64,000 bases of DNA from Alphaproteobacteria bacterium. GTDB lineage: Bacteria; Pseudomonadota; Alphaproteobacteria; Rhizobiales; Xanthobacteraceae. How positions within the stretch are numbered: the stretch's first letter is position 1; every line of letters starts with the position of its first letter. The stretch is from positions 1 to 64,000 of the forward strand of contig VBAH01000006.1 of the NCBI GenBank assembly GCA_005884685.1. The letters are read 5' to 3'. A program made the translations under genes and the position numbers. Positions 49,303-58,854 of this stretch are shown in pieces. The notes beneath the pieces are model-generated. The model was not told where the DNA came from. It worked only from the letters and a program-made list of their open reading frames with translations, and ran no database searches.

Positions 49303-52041
49303 TCAACCCCCCGCCGCTGCGCGGACCCCTCCATCCGCGCCGGACCATAAGGTGCGGATCTCCGCGGCCGGTATGGCGCGGCTGATCAGGAAGCCCTGCA
49401 TCTCGTCGCAGCCGAGCTTGCTCAGCAGCCGGCGCTGCGCGTCGGTCTCGACGCCCTCCGCCGTGGTCGTGATCTTGCGCGCTTTTGCGATGCCGATCAC
49501 GGCGCGCACGATGGCAACGGAGCCGTCTTTCGCAGTGACATCCTTGATGAAGCAGCGGTCGATCTTGATCTTGTCGAACGGGAAACGCTGCAGATAGCTC
49601 AACGAGGAAAACCCGGTGCCGAAATCGTCCATCGCGATGCGGACCCCGGCATCCCGCAGCTGGTGCAGCGTCCTCAGCGCCGCCTCATCGTCACGGATGA
49701 GCACCGCTTCGGTGATCTCGAGCTCCAGCCGGCGCGGCGAGAGGCCCGACTCGGCGAGCGCCCCGATCACCTTGAGCGCAAGCCCGGGACTCCTGAACTG
49801 GACCGGGGAGATGTTGATCGCCAGCTTGGTGTGGTCCGGCCACCTTGTGGCCTCCGTGCACGCCGTCAGCAGCACCCATTCGCCCAGCTGATTGATGAGT
49901 CCGGTTTCCTCGGCAAGCGGGATGAAGTCCCCGGGCGGGATCAATCCGCGTACCGGATGCTGCCAGCGCAGCAGCGCTTCGCAGCCGATGATCGCGCCGG
50001 TCCGCAAATCGACCAGCGGCTGGTAATGCAGCTCGAACCCGCCGCACATGATGGCTTCGCGCAAATCGAACTCCATCGCGCGCCGCGCCTTGGCCTGCGC
50101 GTCCATCCCGGGCTCGAAGAAATGATACGTGCCGCGGCCGTTCGCCTTGGCGCCGTAGAGCGCCAGATCCGCGTTCTTCAGCAGCCGGTCGGGTTCGGTG
50201 CCGTCGTCGGGCGCGGTGGCGATGCCGATGCTGGTGTCGGTGACGACATGATGACCACCGCCGAGATCGAACGGCTCGCGGATGTTTTCGAGAATGCGCG
50301 TGGCAAGGCCGGTCACATCGGCAGGTTGCTCGATTGCGGTCTGGATGACGGCGAATTCATCGCCGCCGAGCCGCGCCACGATGTCGGTGTCCCTGACGCA
50401 GGCGCGCAGCCGGGTGGCAACGGCGGTCAGGAGCTCATCGCCGAGCGGGTGGCCAAGCGTATCGTTGATGCTCTTGAAGTGGTCGAGGTCGAGGTAGAGG
50501 ACCGCGAGCTTCGAGCCACGGTGGACCCAATTGAGCTGCTGCTCGAGATGCTCGCGGAACAGGGCCCGGTTCGGCAGGTTCGTCAGCGGATCGTAGTGCG
50601 CCAGGTGCGCGATCCGCTCCTCGGCGCGCTTGCGCTCGGTAATGTCTTCGTGCGTCGCAACCCAGCCGCCTTCCGCCAGCGGCTTGTTCACGATCTGAAT
50701 CGAGCGGCCATCCGGTGTTTCGATGGTCATTTCGGTGGCGCGATTCTGCGCCAGATCCTGCAAGATGGATTCCCGGTAGTTGGCCACGTCTCCGGTGAAC
50801 GAGCCCATTTGCCTTCGATGCGCCAGCAGATCCGTCAGGCTGCAGCCCGGCCTTACGACATCGGGATCGAGGCCGTACATCTCGAGATAACGCCGGTTGC
50901 AGACAACGATCCGCTCGGAAGCGTCGAACAGCAAAAGTCCCTGGGTCATGTTGGTGACCGCGGTATCGAGCCGCTGCTTCTCCTGCCTGATGCGGTGTTT
51001 CGACCGCCGGTCCTGATGCGAGAGCTGACGCACGATCAGGAACGTGACGACTCCGACCAGACCCGCGGAAAGGAAGCCGAAGATCGCGAGAATTGCAGCC
51101 TCGCGCCGCCACCCGGCGAGCGCGGGCTCGGTGTCGAGCCCGACAACCATGTAGAACGGATAGCGCGCCAGATGCTGGACCGCGAGCAGCCGGTCCCTCC
51201 CTTCCATCGTGCCGACGATGCGAACGGCACCATTTTGCCTGCCTTCGAGTTTGTCGAGGACGGCCTTGAAGGTCTGCCCGATAACCGAATCGAGCCGCGG
51301 ATAGCGCGCAAGAAGCATTGCATCGCGGCGAAACAGCGCGACCGAGCTGCTTGCGCCGAGGACGATCGATTGAAAGCTTGCCTGGAATCGCTCGATCTCG
51401 ATCGTGGCAGCCACCAGGCCGGCAAACTGCCCGTCAAGCGCATGCACCTTGCGCACAAGATGGATAACCCAGGTGCCGGTCGCGCGATTCCTCAGCGGCT
51501 CGCTGACGGTGAAATCAAGCGTGGGGTTCGACTTGAGCTCCTCGAAGAAGCGCCGATCGGACACATCGATCGCGGGCGCGGGCCAGAGCCGCGAGAAATT
51601 GAAGACCTTTCCCTGTGCGTCGATAAATGAAAATGCCCCCACGTAGGGGAGACCGAGATGTTTCTCGTGCAGCATCCGGTGAACATCGTTGCCGGAAAAT
51701 TTGCGCTCGAAGTCTTCGGCGGAAGCCAGGTTTTCCTCGACGCGTTCGATCAGGTTGATCTGAACGCGCTCGATCGCCTCGAATTCGCTGTTGGCCCGCG
51801 CGGCGAGCACGAAGGCCATATTCTGCAGCTCGCGCTGCGCCAGCGAGACCGCATTCCCATGCGCAGTCAGGATCGCGGCCGCGGTCCCGAGCGCGATGAC
51901 TGCGACGAGGCCGATGCCGCCGCAAATCCACCAGCGGGAGGGAATCCGCAATCCCCTGCCGGAATCGCCAGCAATGGCGCCTGGATGCGCACGTGCATCC
52001 GCCCCCTTTGATCCGGCGCCAGGCCGTCCCGCTGCGCTCAT
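49303..52041 (-). CDS. Membrane-bound diguanylate cyclase/phosphodiesterase (Cache-PAS-GGDEF-EAL)
   Basis: A 912-residue c-di-GMP enzyme. N-terminal membrane helix about 39-61; a periplasmic Cache-like domain (ARANSEFEAIERVQINLIERVEENL onward to about 310); second helix about 325-347; a PAS domain (TNMTQGLLLFDASERIVVCNRRYLEMYGLD); GGDEF with intact LGGDEFAV; EAL with ALLRW, INISPVQF, ELEITEAVL, DDFGTGFSSL and TAEGVE. Both domains keep their key residues, so the protein may make and break c-di-GMP. ATG at 52041 follows GGGGAG. Confidence 0.93.
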   Translation of the reverse strand: MSAAGRPGAGSKGADARAHPGAIAGDSGRGLRIPSRWWICGGIGLVAVIALGTAAAILTAHGNAVSLAQRELQNMAFVLAARANSEFEAIERVQINLIERVEENLASAEDFERKFSGNDVHRMLHEKHLGLPYVGAFSFIDAQGKVFNFSRLWPAPAIDVSDRRFFEELKSNPTLDFTVSEPLRNRATGTWVIHLVRKVHALDGQFAGLVAATIEIERFQASFQSIVLGASSSVALFRRDAMLLARYPRLDSVIGQTFKAVLDKLEGRQNGAVRIVGTMEGRDRLLAVQHLARYPFYMVVGLDTEPALAGWRREAAILAIFGFLSAGLVGVVTFLIVRQLSHQDRRSKHRIRQEKQRLDTAVTNMTQGLLLFDASERIVVCNRRYLEMYGLDPDVVRPGCSLTDLLAHRRQMGSFTGDVANYRESILQDLAQNRATEMTIETPDGRSIQIVNKPLAEGGWVATHEDITERKRAEERIAHLAHYDPLTNLPNRALFREHLEQQLNWVHRGSKLAVLYLDLDHFKSINDTLGHPLGDELLTAVATRLRACVRDTDIVARLGGDEFAVIQTAIEQPADVTGLATRILENIREPFDLGGGHHVVTDTSIGIATAPDDGTEPDRLLKNADLALYGAKANGRGTYHFFEPGMDAQAKARRAMEFDLREAIMCGGFELHYQPLVDLRTGAIIGCEALLRWQHPVRGLIPPGDFIPLAEETGLINQLGEWVLLTACTEATRWPDHTKLAINISPVQFRSPGLALKVIGALAESGLSPRRLELEITEAVLIRDDEAALRTLHQLRDAGVRIAMDDFGTGFSSLSYLQRFPFDKIKIDRCFIKDVTAKDGSVAIVRAVIGIAKARKITTTAEGVETDAQRRLLSKLGCDEMQGFLISRAIPAAEIRTLWSGADGGVRAAAGG

Positions 52042-52223
52042 GAGATATCCGCTCCCCCTGCGGACATTAGGGAGATCGGATGGAGGCCAAGTTAGAAACT
52101 CTGGTTAATTTGGAGTTACCTGCCCGCGACGGGGCTCCCGGCGCTGGCCGCTTTGGTTCTGAAACGACAGACCTGCCGTGAGGGGATCGACCAGCGCTGC
52201 GCGCCCGCGACGGCGCGAAACGA

Positions 52224-52514
52224 CTACATCCCCCCTCTGTTCCGGATCGCCGCCAGATGCTCGTTGATCCGGAACACCATCAGGATGAACTCCGCGACGA
52301 TGCGGGCGAACAGGATGCCGAGCAGCATGCCGGCAAAGCTCGCGACCGCGGTCAACGCGCCCGCGACCGGGTTGAGCGTCATGACGCCCAGTGCGGTCAC
52401 CAGCCCCGACAGCCCGCCCAGAATCACGATCACCACCACCAGCCAGTAGAACAGCTTGATGATGGACGGCGTGATGAACCGCTCCCACTGGAACAGGTCG
52501 CCGATATAGAACAT
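52224..52514 (-). CDS. DUF4282 membrane protein
   Basis: A 96-residue protein with two long hydrophobic helices: IIKLFYWLVVVIVILGGLSGL and GMLLGILFARIVAEFILMVF. The N-terminus MFYIGDLFQWERFITPSII and the end FRINEHLAAIR match DUF4282. AGGGGAGGAG precedes the ATG. Function unknown. The spacer to the next gene (52515-52662) and the 182 bases on the other side show no gene. Confidence 0.88.
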   Translation of the reverse strand: MFYIGDLFQWERFITPSIIKLFYWLVVVIVILGGLSGLVTALGVMTLNPVAGALTAVASFAGMLLGILFARIVAEFILMVFRINEHLAAIRNRGGM

Positions 52515-52662
52515 CAGCTTCTCCTCCCCTTGAGTCGGGCCGCGGCTGCCCGCGAGACTGCATGCACCACCGGCGATGTCAATGCAGCCTTGCAGTGCAT
52601 CTTGTTGACGCCCGCAAGCTCCGCCGTTTAGGGAACGCAGTCCGCATCCGAGACCGCGCCCC

Positions 52663-53124
52663 GTGCCGAAGTATTACCTGGAAGACTTCTCCACCGACTG
52701 GACGGCCGAATATGGGCCGCGCCGTGTCACCCGCGAGGAGATCATCAGCTTCGCGGCGCAGTTCGATCCGCAGCCGATGCATCTCGACGAGGAGGCCGCG
52801 CGCCACACGATGCTCGGCGGGCTCGGCGCGTCGGGCTGGCACACCTGCTGCATCATGATGAAGATGATCGCCGACGGGCTGCTGCTCGACACCGCCTCGA
52901 TGGGCGCGCCCGGCATCGACGAGGTGAAGTGGCTCAAGCCGATCCGGCCGGGCGACAGCCTGACAGTGCGCGGCAGCGTCACCGCCGTGCGCGCCTCGCA
53001 GAGCAAGCCCGACCGCGGCTTCGTGACCTTCCTGTGGGAGGTGTTCAACGATCGCGGCGAGAAGGCGATGACGCTTCTCTGCCCGCAGATGGTGCAGCGC
53101 CGCCGCCCCGGAGCGGCGGCATGA
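52663..53124 (+). CDS. MaoC-like dehydratase/hydratase, first copy
   Basis: A 153-residue hot-dog-fold protein. The hydratase signature AQFDPQPMHLDEEAA carries the catalytic Asp and His. LGASGWHTCCIMMKM and DEVKWLKPIRPGDSLTVRGSV complete the fold. GTG at 52663. Its stop overlaps the ATG of the second MaoC gene (ATGA), and the pair probably forms a heterodimer, as for (R)-hydratases of this kind. Confidence 0.88.
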   Translation: MPKYYLEDFSTDWTAEYGPRRVTREEIISFAAQFDPQPMHLDEEAARHTMLGGLGASGWHTCCIMMKMIADGLLLDTASMGAPGIDEVKWLKPIRPGDSLTVRGSVTAVRASQSKPDRGFVTFLWEVFNDRGEKAMTLLCPQMVQRRRPGAAA

Positions 53125-53603
53125 AGTATTTCGACGACATCAATGTCGGCGACCGCATCGCGCTCGGCACGCACACCTTCACCGCCGAGGACATCAAGGC
53201 GTTCGCGCGGCAATACGATCCGCAGCCGTTCCACATGGACGAGACCGCAGCGGCGCAGTCGCATTTCGGCGCGCTGTGCGCGTCGGGCTGGCATACGATT
53301 GCGGCGTGGATGAATTTGCGCGTGCAGTACGGCAAGCGCGAGGACGCCGAGCGCGCGGCGCGCGGCGAGGTGATCGCCAGGCTCGGACCGTCGCCGGGCT
53401 TCCGCGAATTGAAATGGATCAAGCCGGTTTATGTCGGCGACACGATCAGCTATGCGTCCGAGGTGGTGGAAAAGCGCGTGACCAGGAGCCGCCCCGGCTG
53501 GGGCATCATCTTTGCCAAAAACACAGGCACCAACCAGAAGGGCGAACTGGTGATGTCGTTCATCGGCTCCGGCTTCGTCGAGCGGCGGCCGGGCGCCGCA
53601 TGA
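53121..53603 (+). CDS. MaoC-like dehydratase/hydratase, second copy
   Basis: A 160-residue paralogue of the preceding protein. The same motif appears as ARQYDPQPFHMDETAAAQ, with CASGWHTIAAWMNL and ELKWIKPVYVGDTISYASEV. It starts inside the preceding stop and ends inside the MFS start, giving a three-gene translational chain. The pair plus a transporter suggests uptake and processing of an acyl or hydroxy acid. Confidence 0.88.
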   Translation: MKYFDDINVGDRIALGTHTFTAEDIKAFARQYDPQPFHMDETAAAQSHFGALCASGWHTIAAWMNLRVQYGKREDAERAARGEVIARLGPSPGFRELKWIKPVYVGDTISYASEVVEKRVTRSRPGWGIIFAKNTGTNQKGELVMSFIGSGFVERRPGAA

Positions 53604-54808
53604 GCGCGGCCGACATCACCGCGGCGGGCTCGACGCGGCGCGACGAGCGCCGCGCGATGGGCGTCGCCTGCGGCGCGCACGCGCTGCACGACGGCTATAC
53701 CGACCTGATCTACGTGATGCTGCCGATCTGGCAGGCGGAGTTTGCGCTCAGCTACGCGGCGATCGGCGCACTGCGCGGCGTGTTCGCCGGCACCATGGCG
53801 GGCTTTCAGATCCCCGCGGGCCTGTTGAGCGAGCGGCTCGGCACGCCGCTGGTGCTCGCGGCCGGCACCGCGCTGGCCGGTCTCGGCTATTGCCTCGCGC
53901 CGCTGGTCGACAGCTACGCCGCGCTGATTGCCATCCTGTTCGCCGCGGGGCTCGGCGCGAGCACGCAGCATCCGCTCGCCTCCGCGCTGGTCGCCCGCGC
54001 CTATGCGGGGGCGCGATCGCTCGCGGCGCTCGGCACCTACAATTTTGCCGGCGATCTCGGAAAGATGGCGCTGCCGGCGGGAGCCGCATTGCTGGTGATG
54101 GTGCTGCCGTGGCGCGTATCGCTCGCGCTCGTGGGCCTGATCGGCTTCGTCGCCGCGCTCGCGATCCTGCTGGTGACGCCGCGCTATGCGGCAGAGGAGA
54201 CAAAACCTTCCACCGGCGGGCCGGACGGCGCCGGCGCCTCCTCCGGCGCGGGCGGATTTCCCGTGCTGCTCTCGATCGGCGTGATCGACAGTGCGACCCG
54301 CATGGGCTTCCTCACCTTCCTGCCCTTCCTGCTCACCGCGAAGGGCGCATCGCTGCCCACGGTCGGCCTCGCGCTGACGCTGGTGTTCGTCGGGGGCGCC
54401 GCGGGCAAGCTCGTCTGCGCCTGGATCGGCGCGCGCATCGGCGTGACGGCGACGGTTTGGCTGACCGAAGGATTGACCGCGCTCGGGATGCTGGCCCTTT
54501 TGCCGTTACCGCTTGAGCCCGGCCTGCTGCTGCTGCCGGTGATCGGCGTCGCGCTCAACGGCACGTCATCCGTGCTCTATGGGTCGGTGCCGGTGCTGGT
54601 CGCGCCTGCGAGCCGGACGCGTGCCTTCAGCGTGTTCTACACCGGCACGATCGGCGCGGGCGCGCTCGCGCCTGTTGTCTACGGCTTTGTCGGCGACGCA
54701 CTCGGCGTGCCGCTGACCATGGTGCTGATTGCGGGCATCGTCCTGACGACGCTGCCGCTGGTGCTGCTCATCAGGGGCCGCCTGATCAGCGCGGCGCTTA
54801 AGGCGTGA
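53600..54808 (+). CDS. Major facilitator superfamily transporter
   Basis: A 402-residue permease with 12 predicted helices. The N-terminus GVACGAHALHDGYTDLIYVMLPIWQAEF resembles Fsr (fosmidomycin resistance) proteins. A hydrophilic loop in the middle (EETKPSTGGPDGAGASSGAGG) separates two six-helix halves. LGTYNFAGDLGKMALPAGAALL and ARIGVTATVWLTEG follow. Overlaps the second MaoC gene by four bases. Substrate unknown. Confidence 0.9.
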   Translation: MSAADITAAGSTRRDERRAMGVACGAHALHDGYTDLIYVMLPIWQAEFALSYAAIGALRGVFAGTMAGFQIPAGLLSERLGTPLVLAAGTALAGLGYCLAPLVDSYAALIAILFAAGLGASTQHPLASALVARAYAGARSLAALGTYNFAGDLGKMALPAGAALLVMVLPWRVSLALVGLIGFVAALAILLVTPRYAAEETKPSTGGPDGAGASSGAGGFPVLLSIGVIDSATRMGFLTFLPFLLTAKGASLPTVGLALTLVFVGGAAGKLVCAWIGARIGVTATVWLTEGLTALGMLALLPLPLEPGLLLLPVIGVALNGTSSVLYGSVPVLVAPASRTRAFSVFYTGTIGAGALAPVVYGFVGDALGVPLTMVLIAGIVLTTLPLVLLIRGRLISAALKA

Positions 54809-54929
54809 TGGTTTCGCAGCGGTAAATCGGCGCGGCCCAATGTCCGGCGTTCTGCTGCGGTTTTGTTAAAGCGCCAGTAATAGGTTTGCCGCCGAGGCGC
54901 GGCAAGAGCGCGCCGAGGTGGAGCGTGTC

Positions 54930-55175
54930 ATGGTCGAACGGCGGCGCGTCGCGCGGCATCGCACTCTGAAGTCCGGGAAAATCGTCGTGCAACCGCATGC
55001 ATCGGTGTTCGATTGCACGGTGCGCAATCTGTCGCCGAACGGCGCACTGCTCGTCGTGGCGAGCCTCGTCGCGATTCCGGAGCGGTTCGAGCTGGTGCTC
55101 GACGCGACCGGCGAGCAGCATCCCTGCCGCGTGATATGGCGCGGCGAGGATCGTCTCGGCGTGGAGTTTGCCTGA
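54930..55175 (+). CDS. PilZ domain protein
   Basis: An 81-residue c-di-GMP receptor candidate. MVERRRVARHRTLKSGKIVV gives the basic RxxxR strand, and DCTVRNLSPNGALLVV matches the (D/N)xSxxG motif. ATG at 54930 follows AGGTGGAG; a GTG at 54918 is less likely. It may respond to the GGDEF-EAL enzyme in this window. The binding motif reads VRNLSPNGAL, with S and G kept. It could be a truncated PilZ since only one domain is present. Confidence 0.85.
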   Translation: MVERRRVARHRTLKSGKIVVQPHASVFDCTVRNLSPNGALLVVASLVAIPERFELVLDATGEQHPCRVIWRGEDRLGVEFA

Positions 55176-55184
55176 ACTTATCTC

Positions 55185-55250
55185 CGCTCATTCCCGCGCA
55201 AGGGGAATCCTCGGCCCGGCAACCGGGTCGCTGTCGCGGGACGAGTGAAC
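55185..55250. repeat. Diverged palindromic repeat
   Basis: GCTCATTCCCGCGCAAGG opens it and GTCGCGGGACGAGTG closes it, with an inner GCCCGGCAACCGGGTC hairpin. It lies just before the IF-1 stop (minus strand) and resembles the 35872-35946 element in its left arm. Confidence 0.5.
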
Positions 55251-55254
55251 GCAA

Positions 55255-55527
55255 TCAGCGCCGATACTGCGGCCGGCGTTGCCCCGACCCGATCATCGGC
55301 GGCGCCGCGCTCTTGTGGCGGAAGCTGATCCGCCCGCGCTGCAGATCGTAGGGCGACATCTCGACCACGACGCGGTCGCCGACGCCCGTGCGGATGCGGA
55401 ACTTGCGCATCTTGCCGGCCGTGTAGGCGAGAATCTCGTGGTCGTTATCCAGCTTCACACGGAAGTTGCCGTCCGGCAGCACTTCCGTGACCGTACCGTC
55501 GAATTCGAGAAGCTCTTCTTTCGCCAT
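55255..55527 (-). CDS. infA: Translation initiation factor IF-1
   Basis: A 90-residue S1/OB-fold factor that binds the ribosomal A site during initiation. [64 protein letters not shown] follow the consensus. The C-terminal 18 residues ([18 protein letters not shown]) extend beyond the usual 72. ATG at 55527. The DEAD-box gene stop is 24 bases upstream of it on the same strand, so the helicase and IF-1 may be co-transcribed. Confidence 0.95.
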   Translation of the reverse strand: MAKEELLEFDGTVTEVLPDGNFRVKLDNDHEILAYTAGKMRKFRIRTGVGDRVVVEMSPYDLQRGRISFRHKSAAPPMIGSGQRRPQYRR

Positions 55528-55550
55528 TCGTCTCCGCTCCGTGCGCCCTT

Positions 55551-56957
55551 TTAGCGTGTGTTTTGGTTTGCGTCACCAGCCGTGTGGCGGCGCGGCTCGT
55601 GCCGCATGAACCCGACGGTCGCGATGCTCTCCGGGTTCAGCGCGGCGGCGGGCGCATGATTGTGGCCGTTGCGGCGCGGCTGGCCCTGACGGCCATGGTC
55701 TTTGCGGCGCTGCTGGCCCTGATGACCATTCTCTTTGCGGCGCTGCTGCTGCCCGTTGCGCTGGTTGCCGCCGCGGCCGGCGTTCTGCTGCGGCCGGTGA
55801 TGCTTGGCGGGTCGCTCCGGCGCGTGCGGGTTTGAGCGGCGGTCGGTGGCGTCGAGCTTGATCTGGATCAGCTTCTCGATGTCGCGCAGGAACGCCCGCT
55901 CTTCATTGTCGCAAAACGAGATCGCAACGCCTTCGGCTCCGGCGCGCGCAGTACGGCCGATGCGGTGGACGTAGCTCTCCGGAATATTCGGCAGATCGTA
56001 GTTGATGACGTGGCTGATGCCGTCCACGTCGATGCCGCGTGCCGCGATGTCGGTCGCGACCAGCGTCTTGAGCTTGCCGGCGCGGAACGCCCCGAGCACG
56101 CGCTCGCGCTGGTTCTGCGACTTGTTGCCGTGGATCGCCTCGGCCGAAAGCCCCGCATGATGCAGGCTCTTCACGACCTTGTCGGCGCCGTGTTTGGTGC
56201 GGGTGAACACGAGCGACTGCCCCATGACCTCGCCGCGCAGCAACTCGATGAGCAGAGCGGATTTGGCCGGCTTGTCGGTCATGATGACCCGCTGGGAGAC
56301 GCGTTCGACCGTCGAGGCAACCGGCGACACGGCGACGCGCGCCGGATCGCGCAGCATCTGCGCCGCCAGATCCGCGATCTCGCGCGGCATGGTGGCGGAG
56401 AACAGCAGTGTCTGCCGCTCCTTCGGCAGCTTGGCGACGATGGCGCGGATGTCGTGGATGAAGCCCATGTCGAGCATGCGGTCGGCTTCGTCGAGCACCA
56501 GCACCTCGACCTGGTTGAGCCGCACGGCGTTCGAGCGCAGGAGGTCGAGCAGGCGGCCGGGCGTCGCGACCAGCACATCGAGCCCGTGCATCAGGTCGCG
56601 CACCTGCCGCCCCATCGGCACGCCGCCGATGACGAGCGCGCTCGAGATGCCGACGTGGCGGCCATAGGTGCGGAAGCTCTCGAGGATCTGGCCGGAGAGT
56701 TCGCGCGTCGGCGACAGCACCAGCACGCGGCAGCATTTCTTGTCGGCGCGGCGCGGGGTCGCGGCGAGGCGGTTGAGGATCGGCAGCGCGAACGCGGCGG
56801 TCTTGCCGGTGCCGGTTTGGGCGATGCCGACGATATCGCGTCCGGCGAGAACCACCGGGATGGCATCGGTCTGGATCGGGGTTGGGGTGACGTACTGCTC
56901 GTTGGAGAGGGCACGAAGGATCGGCGCTGCGAGGCCGAAGTCGTTAAAAGAGGTCAA
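55551..56957 (-). CDS. DEAD-box RNA helicase, RhlE-like
   Basis: A 468-residue ATP-dependent RNA helicase. Q motif [34 protein letters not shown] (46-53); [61 protein letters not shown]. The tail is Arg/Asn/Gln/His/Gly-rich ([20 protein letters not shown]), an RNA-binding feature typical of RhlE/CsdA-type proteins. The TTG at 56957 is chosen as start because MTSFNDFGL is the family N-terminus and AGGA lies 6 bases upstream. Likely role in cold adaptation or ribosome assembly, consistent with IF-1 next to it. Confidence 0.93.
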   Translation of the reverse strand: MTSFNDFGLAAPILRALSNEQYVTPTPIQTDAIPVVLAGRDIVGIAQTGTGKTAAFALPILNRLAATPRRADKKCCRVLVLSPTRELSGQILESFRTYGRHVGISSALVIGGVPMGRQVRDLMHGLDVLVATPGRLLDLLRSNAVRLNQVEVLVLDEADRMLDMGFIHDIRAIVAKLPKERQTLLFSATMPREIADLAAQMLRDPARVAVSPVASTVERVSQRVIMTDKPAKSALLIELLRGEVMGQSLVFTRTKHGADKVVKSLHHAGLSAEAIHGNKSQNQRERVLGAFRAGKLKTLVATDIAARGIDVDGISHVINYDLPNIPESYVHRIGRTARAGAEGVAISFCDNEERAFLRDIEKLIQIKLDATDRRSNPHAPERPAKHHRPQQNAGRGGNQRNGQQQRRKENGHQGQQRRKDHGRQGQPRRNGHNHAPAAALNPESIATVGFMRHEPRRHTAGDANQNTR

Positions 56958-57284
56958 AGGGTCGTCCTGATTATGGCGAGATGCGCCGGCACGATCGTAA
57001 TCGTGCAGCCGGCCGCATGCCGCGGGGTCTTTGGAGACACCCCGCCTGATCTGGGCTGTCAATGTGAAGGAAGTTTAGAAAAAGCGGGCCGAAACCATTG
57101 TTCTGGCTGTCGTACAGGCGGCCTCGCCAGCGGCCCCAACAGGGCCGACGCGGCTTACATGGCAGTTTCCGATGGTAATTTCAAGGCGGGTATTGCCCGC
57201 ATGGTCAATGATCCCGATATCAAATTTGCCTCCGATGTGGTAGGCAGGCGCCTTCCATACAGTCGAAGCAGGAATCATTGGATC
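56958..57284. other. Gene-free divergent spacer
   Basis: Between the DEAD-box start (minus strand) and the desaturase start (plus strand). A frame continuous with the desaturase is open here (MAVSDGNFKAGIARMVNDP at 57159), but it lacks a clear binding site. I see no RNA gene. It should hold both promoters. GCGGGTATTGCCCGC at 57186-57200 is a small hairpin. Confidence 0.45.
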
Positions 57285-58328
57285 ATGGGGATGGGTGAAG
57301 CGCGCGCGGATTCGGCCGCGGCAAAGGTCGAAGCGTCGAATTGGACGAAGATCCTTGCCCGCTATCGCCGTCCCAGTGCGGGGCGCAGCTTCGTCGAAAT
57401 TCTGATCACGTTCGCGCCCTTCGTGCTGCTGTGGGCCGCCACATGGCTCGGCCTTTATCTCGGTTACTGGCTCAGCCTGCTGCTGGTCATTCCGGCTGCC
57501 GGCTTCCTCGTGCGCCTGTTCATGATCCAGCATGACTGCGGCCACGGCTCGTTCTTTCGCAGCCGCTGGCTCAACGACTGGATCGGGCGCGCCATCGGCG
57601 TGCTGACGCTGACGCCGTATGACTTCTGGCGCCACACGCACGCGGTGCATCACGCGTCCTCGGGAAATCTTTCGCGCCGCGGCATGGGCGACATCGACAC
57701 GCTCACGGTGCGCGAGTATCTCGCGCTGCCCTGGTGGGGACGCTTGCGCTACCGTCTCTATCGCCACCCGGCGGTGATGTTCGGGATCGGCCCGACCTAC
57801 ATGTTCATCCTGCAACACCGCCTCCCGGTCGGCCTGATGCGCGACGGCTGGCGCCCGTGGCTCTCGACGATGCTGACCAATCTGGCGATCGCCGTGATCG
57901 TGGCGGTGCTGATCTACTTCATCGGCATCAAGGCGTTTCTGCTCGTGCATCTCCCGATCATGCTGCTCGCGGGCGCGGCCGGCGTCTGGCTGTTCTACGT
58001 GCAGCACCAGTTCGAAGAGACGGTATGGGCCGACGAAACGGCCTGGAATCGGCAAGATGCCGCGCTGCACGGCAGCTCGCATTACGACTTGCCCGCCGTG
58101 CTGCGCTGGTTCACGGCGAACATCGGCGTGCACCATGTGCACCATCTCTCGAGCGGGATTCCGTTCTATCGGCTGCGCCAGGTGCTGCGCGACTATCCGG
58201 ATCTCGGAAACGTCGGCCGGCTGACGTTGCGCGAGAGCTTCGGCTGTGTCCGCCTCGTGCTGTGGGACGAGAGCTCGCGCAAGCTGGTGTCGTTCCGCGA
58301 CCTGCGGCACATGCAGGCCGGCGCTTGA
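57285..58328 (+). CDS. Fatty acid desaturase
   Basis: A 347-residue membrane di-iron desaturase of the acyl-lipid type. Histidine boxes are seen in order: HDCGHGS, HTHAVHH and HHVHH (the last in IGVHHVHHLSS). Four membrane helices (FAPFVLLWAATWLGLYLGY, LLLVIPAAGFLVRLFM, IAVIVAVLIYFIGIKAFLL, LLAGAAGVWLFYV) flank the boxes. The ATG at 57285 is used; 57291 is also possible. Such enzymes adjust membrane fluidity, which fits a cold-response context with the nearby helicase. Confidence 0.93.
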   Translation: MGMGEARADSAAAKVEASNWTKILARYRRPSAGRSFVEILITFAPFVLLWAATWLGLYLGYWLSLLLVIPAAGFLVRLFMIQHDCGHGSFFRSRWLNDWIGRAIGVLTLTPYDFWRHTHAVHHASSGNLSRRGMGDIDTLTVREYLALPWWGRLRYRLYRHPAVMFGIGPTYMFILQHRLPVGLMRDGWRPWLSTMLTNLAIAVIVAVLIYFIGIKAFLLVHLPIMLLAGAAGVWLFYVQHQFEETVWADETAWNRQDAALHGSSHYDLPAVLRWFTANIGVHHVHHLSSGIPFYRLRQVLRDYPDLGNVGRLTLRESFGCVRLVLWDESSRKLVSFRDLRHMQAGA

Positions 58329-58349
58329 TTGCAGGCGGCCGAGCCGGAG

Positions 58350-58718
58350 TTATTCCTTCAGCTTGCTGATCCAGCGGCTGACGGCCGTCGGCAGGATATC
58401 GAGGTACGGGCCGGAGAAAAACATCTCGCCCGATCCCCCGCCGAAGTAGCGGTCGTGCGCGTCGATCATCGCGCGTAGCGCATCGACGCAGGACGGTACC
58501 GAGTCGACGATCAGATCGTTCAGATTGTTGTTCCCGCCGTAGCGCGGGTCGGCCGCCACACGCTGCGCGATGCACTGGGTGGCGGAGCGGATCAGCGGCT
58601 GAATCGCCGCAGTCTTTTGCCGAAAGGAGATTTCGGACGCGCCGGTATCCGCATTGGGCAGCGGGCCGACGGAAATGGTCAACAGGAGCGACAGCCCCGC
58701 AAGTGGCGCAACGAGCAT
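58350..58718 (-). CDS. Secreted hypothetical protein
   Basis: A 122-residue protein with a signal peptide (MLVAPLAGLSLLLTISVG). The mature part is helical with two cysteines (SATQCIAQRVAADPRYG, DSVPSCVDALRAM) and an end LDILPTAVSRWISKLKE. No family recognised. ATG at 58718 is preferred to an upstream TTG because GGGGAA precedes it by about seven bases. Convergent with the desaturase. Confidence 0.6.
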   Translation of the reverse strand: MLVAPLAGLSLLLTISVGPLPNADTGASEISFRQKTAAIQPLIRSATQCIAQRVAADPRYGGNNNLNDLIVDSVPSCVDALRAMIDAHDRYFGGGSGEMFFSGPYLDILPTAVSRWISKLKE

Positions 58719-58854
58719 GGCAAGGTTCCCCAACCCCGCGCGGATGTTACGCGATTCATGGCGGCAGCGGCATACCGAACGCGCGGGTGTCAGGGGAAGC
58801 GAAGCAAATGCTGTTCCACTGTGGCGCCGAGGCTACAAGTTCCGTTATTGGAAC

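Noticed and set aside
49663-51630. A 655-codon plus-strand frame antisense to the GGDEF-EAL gene
   Set aside because: The minus strand encodes intact GGDEF and EAL signatures; this frame shows none.
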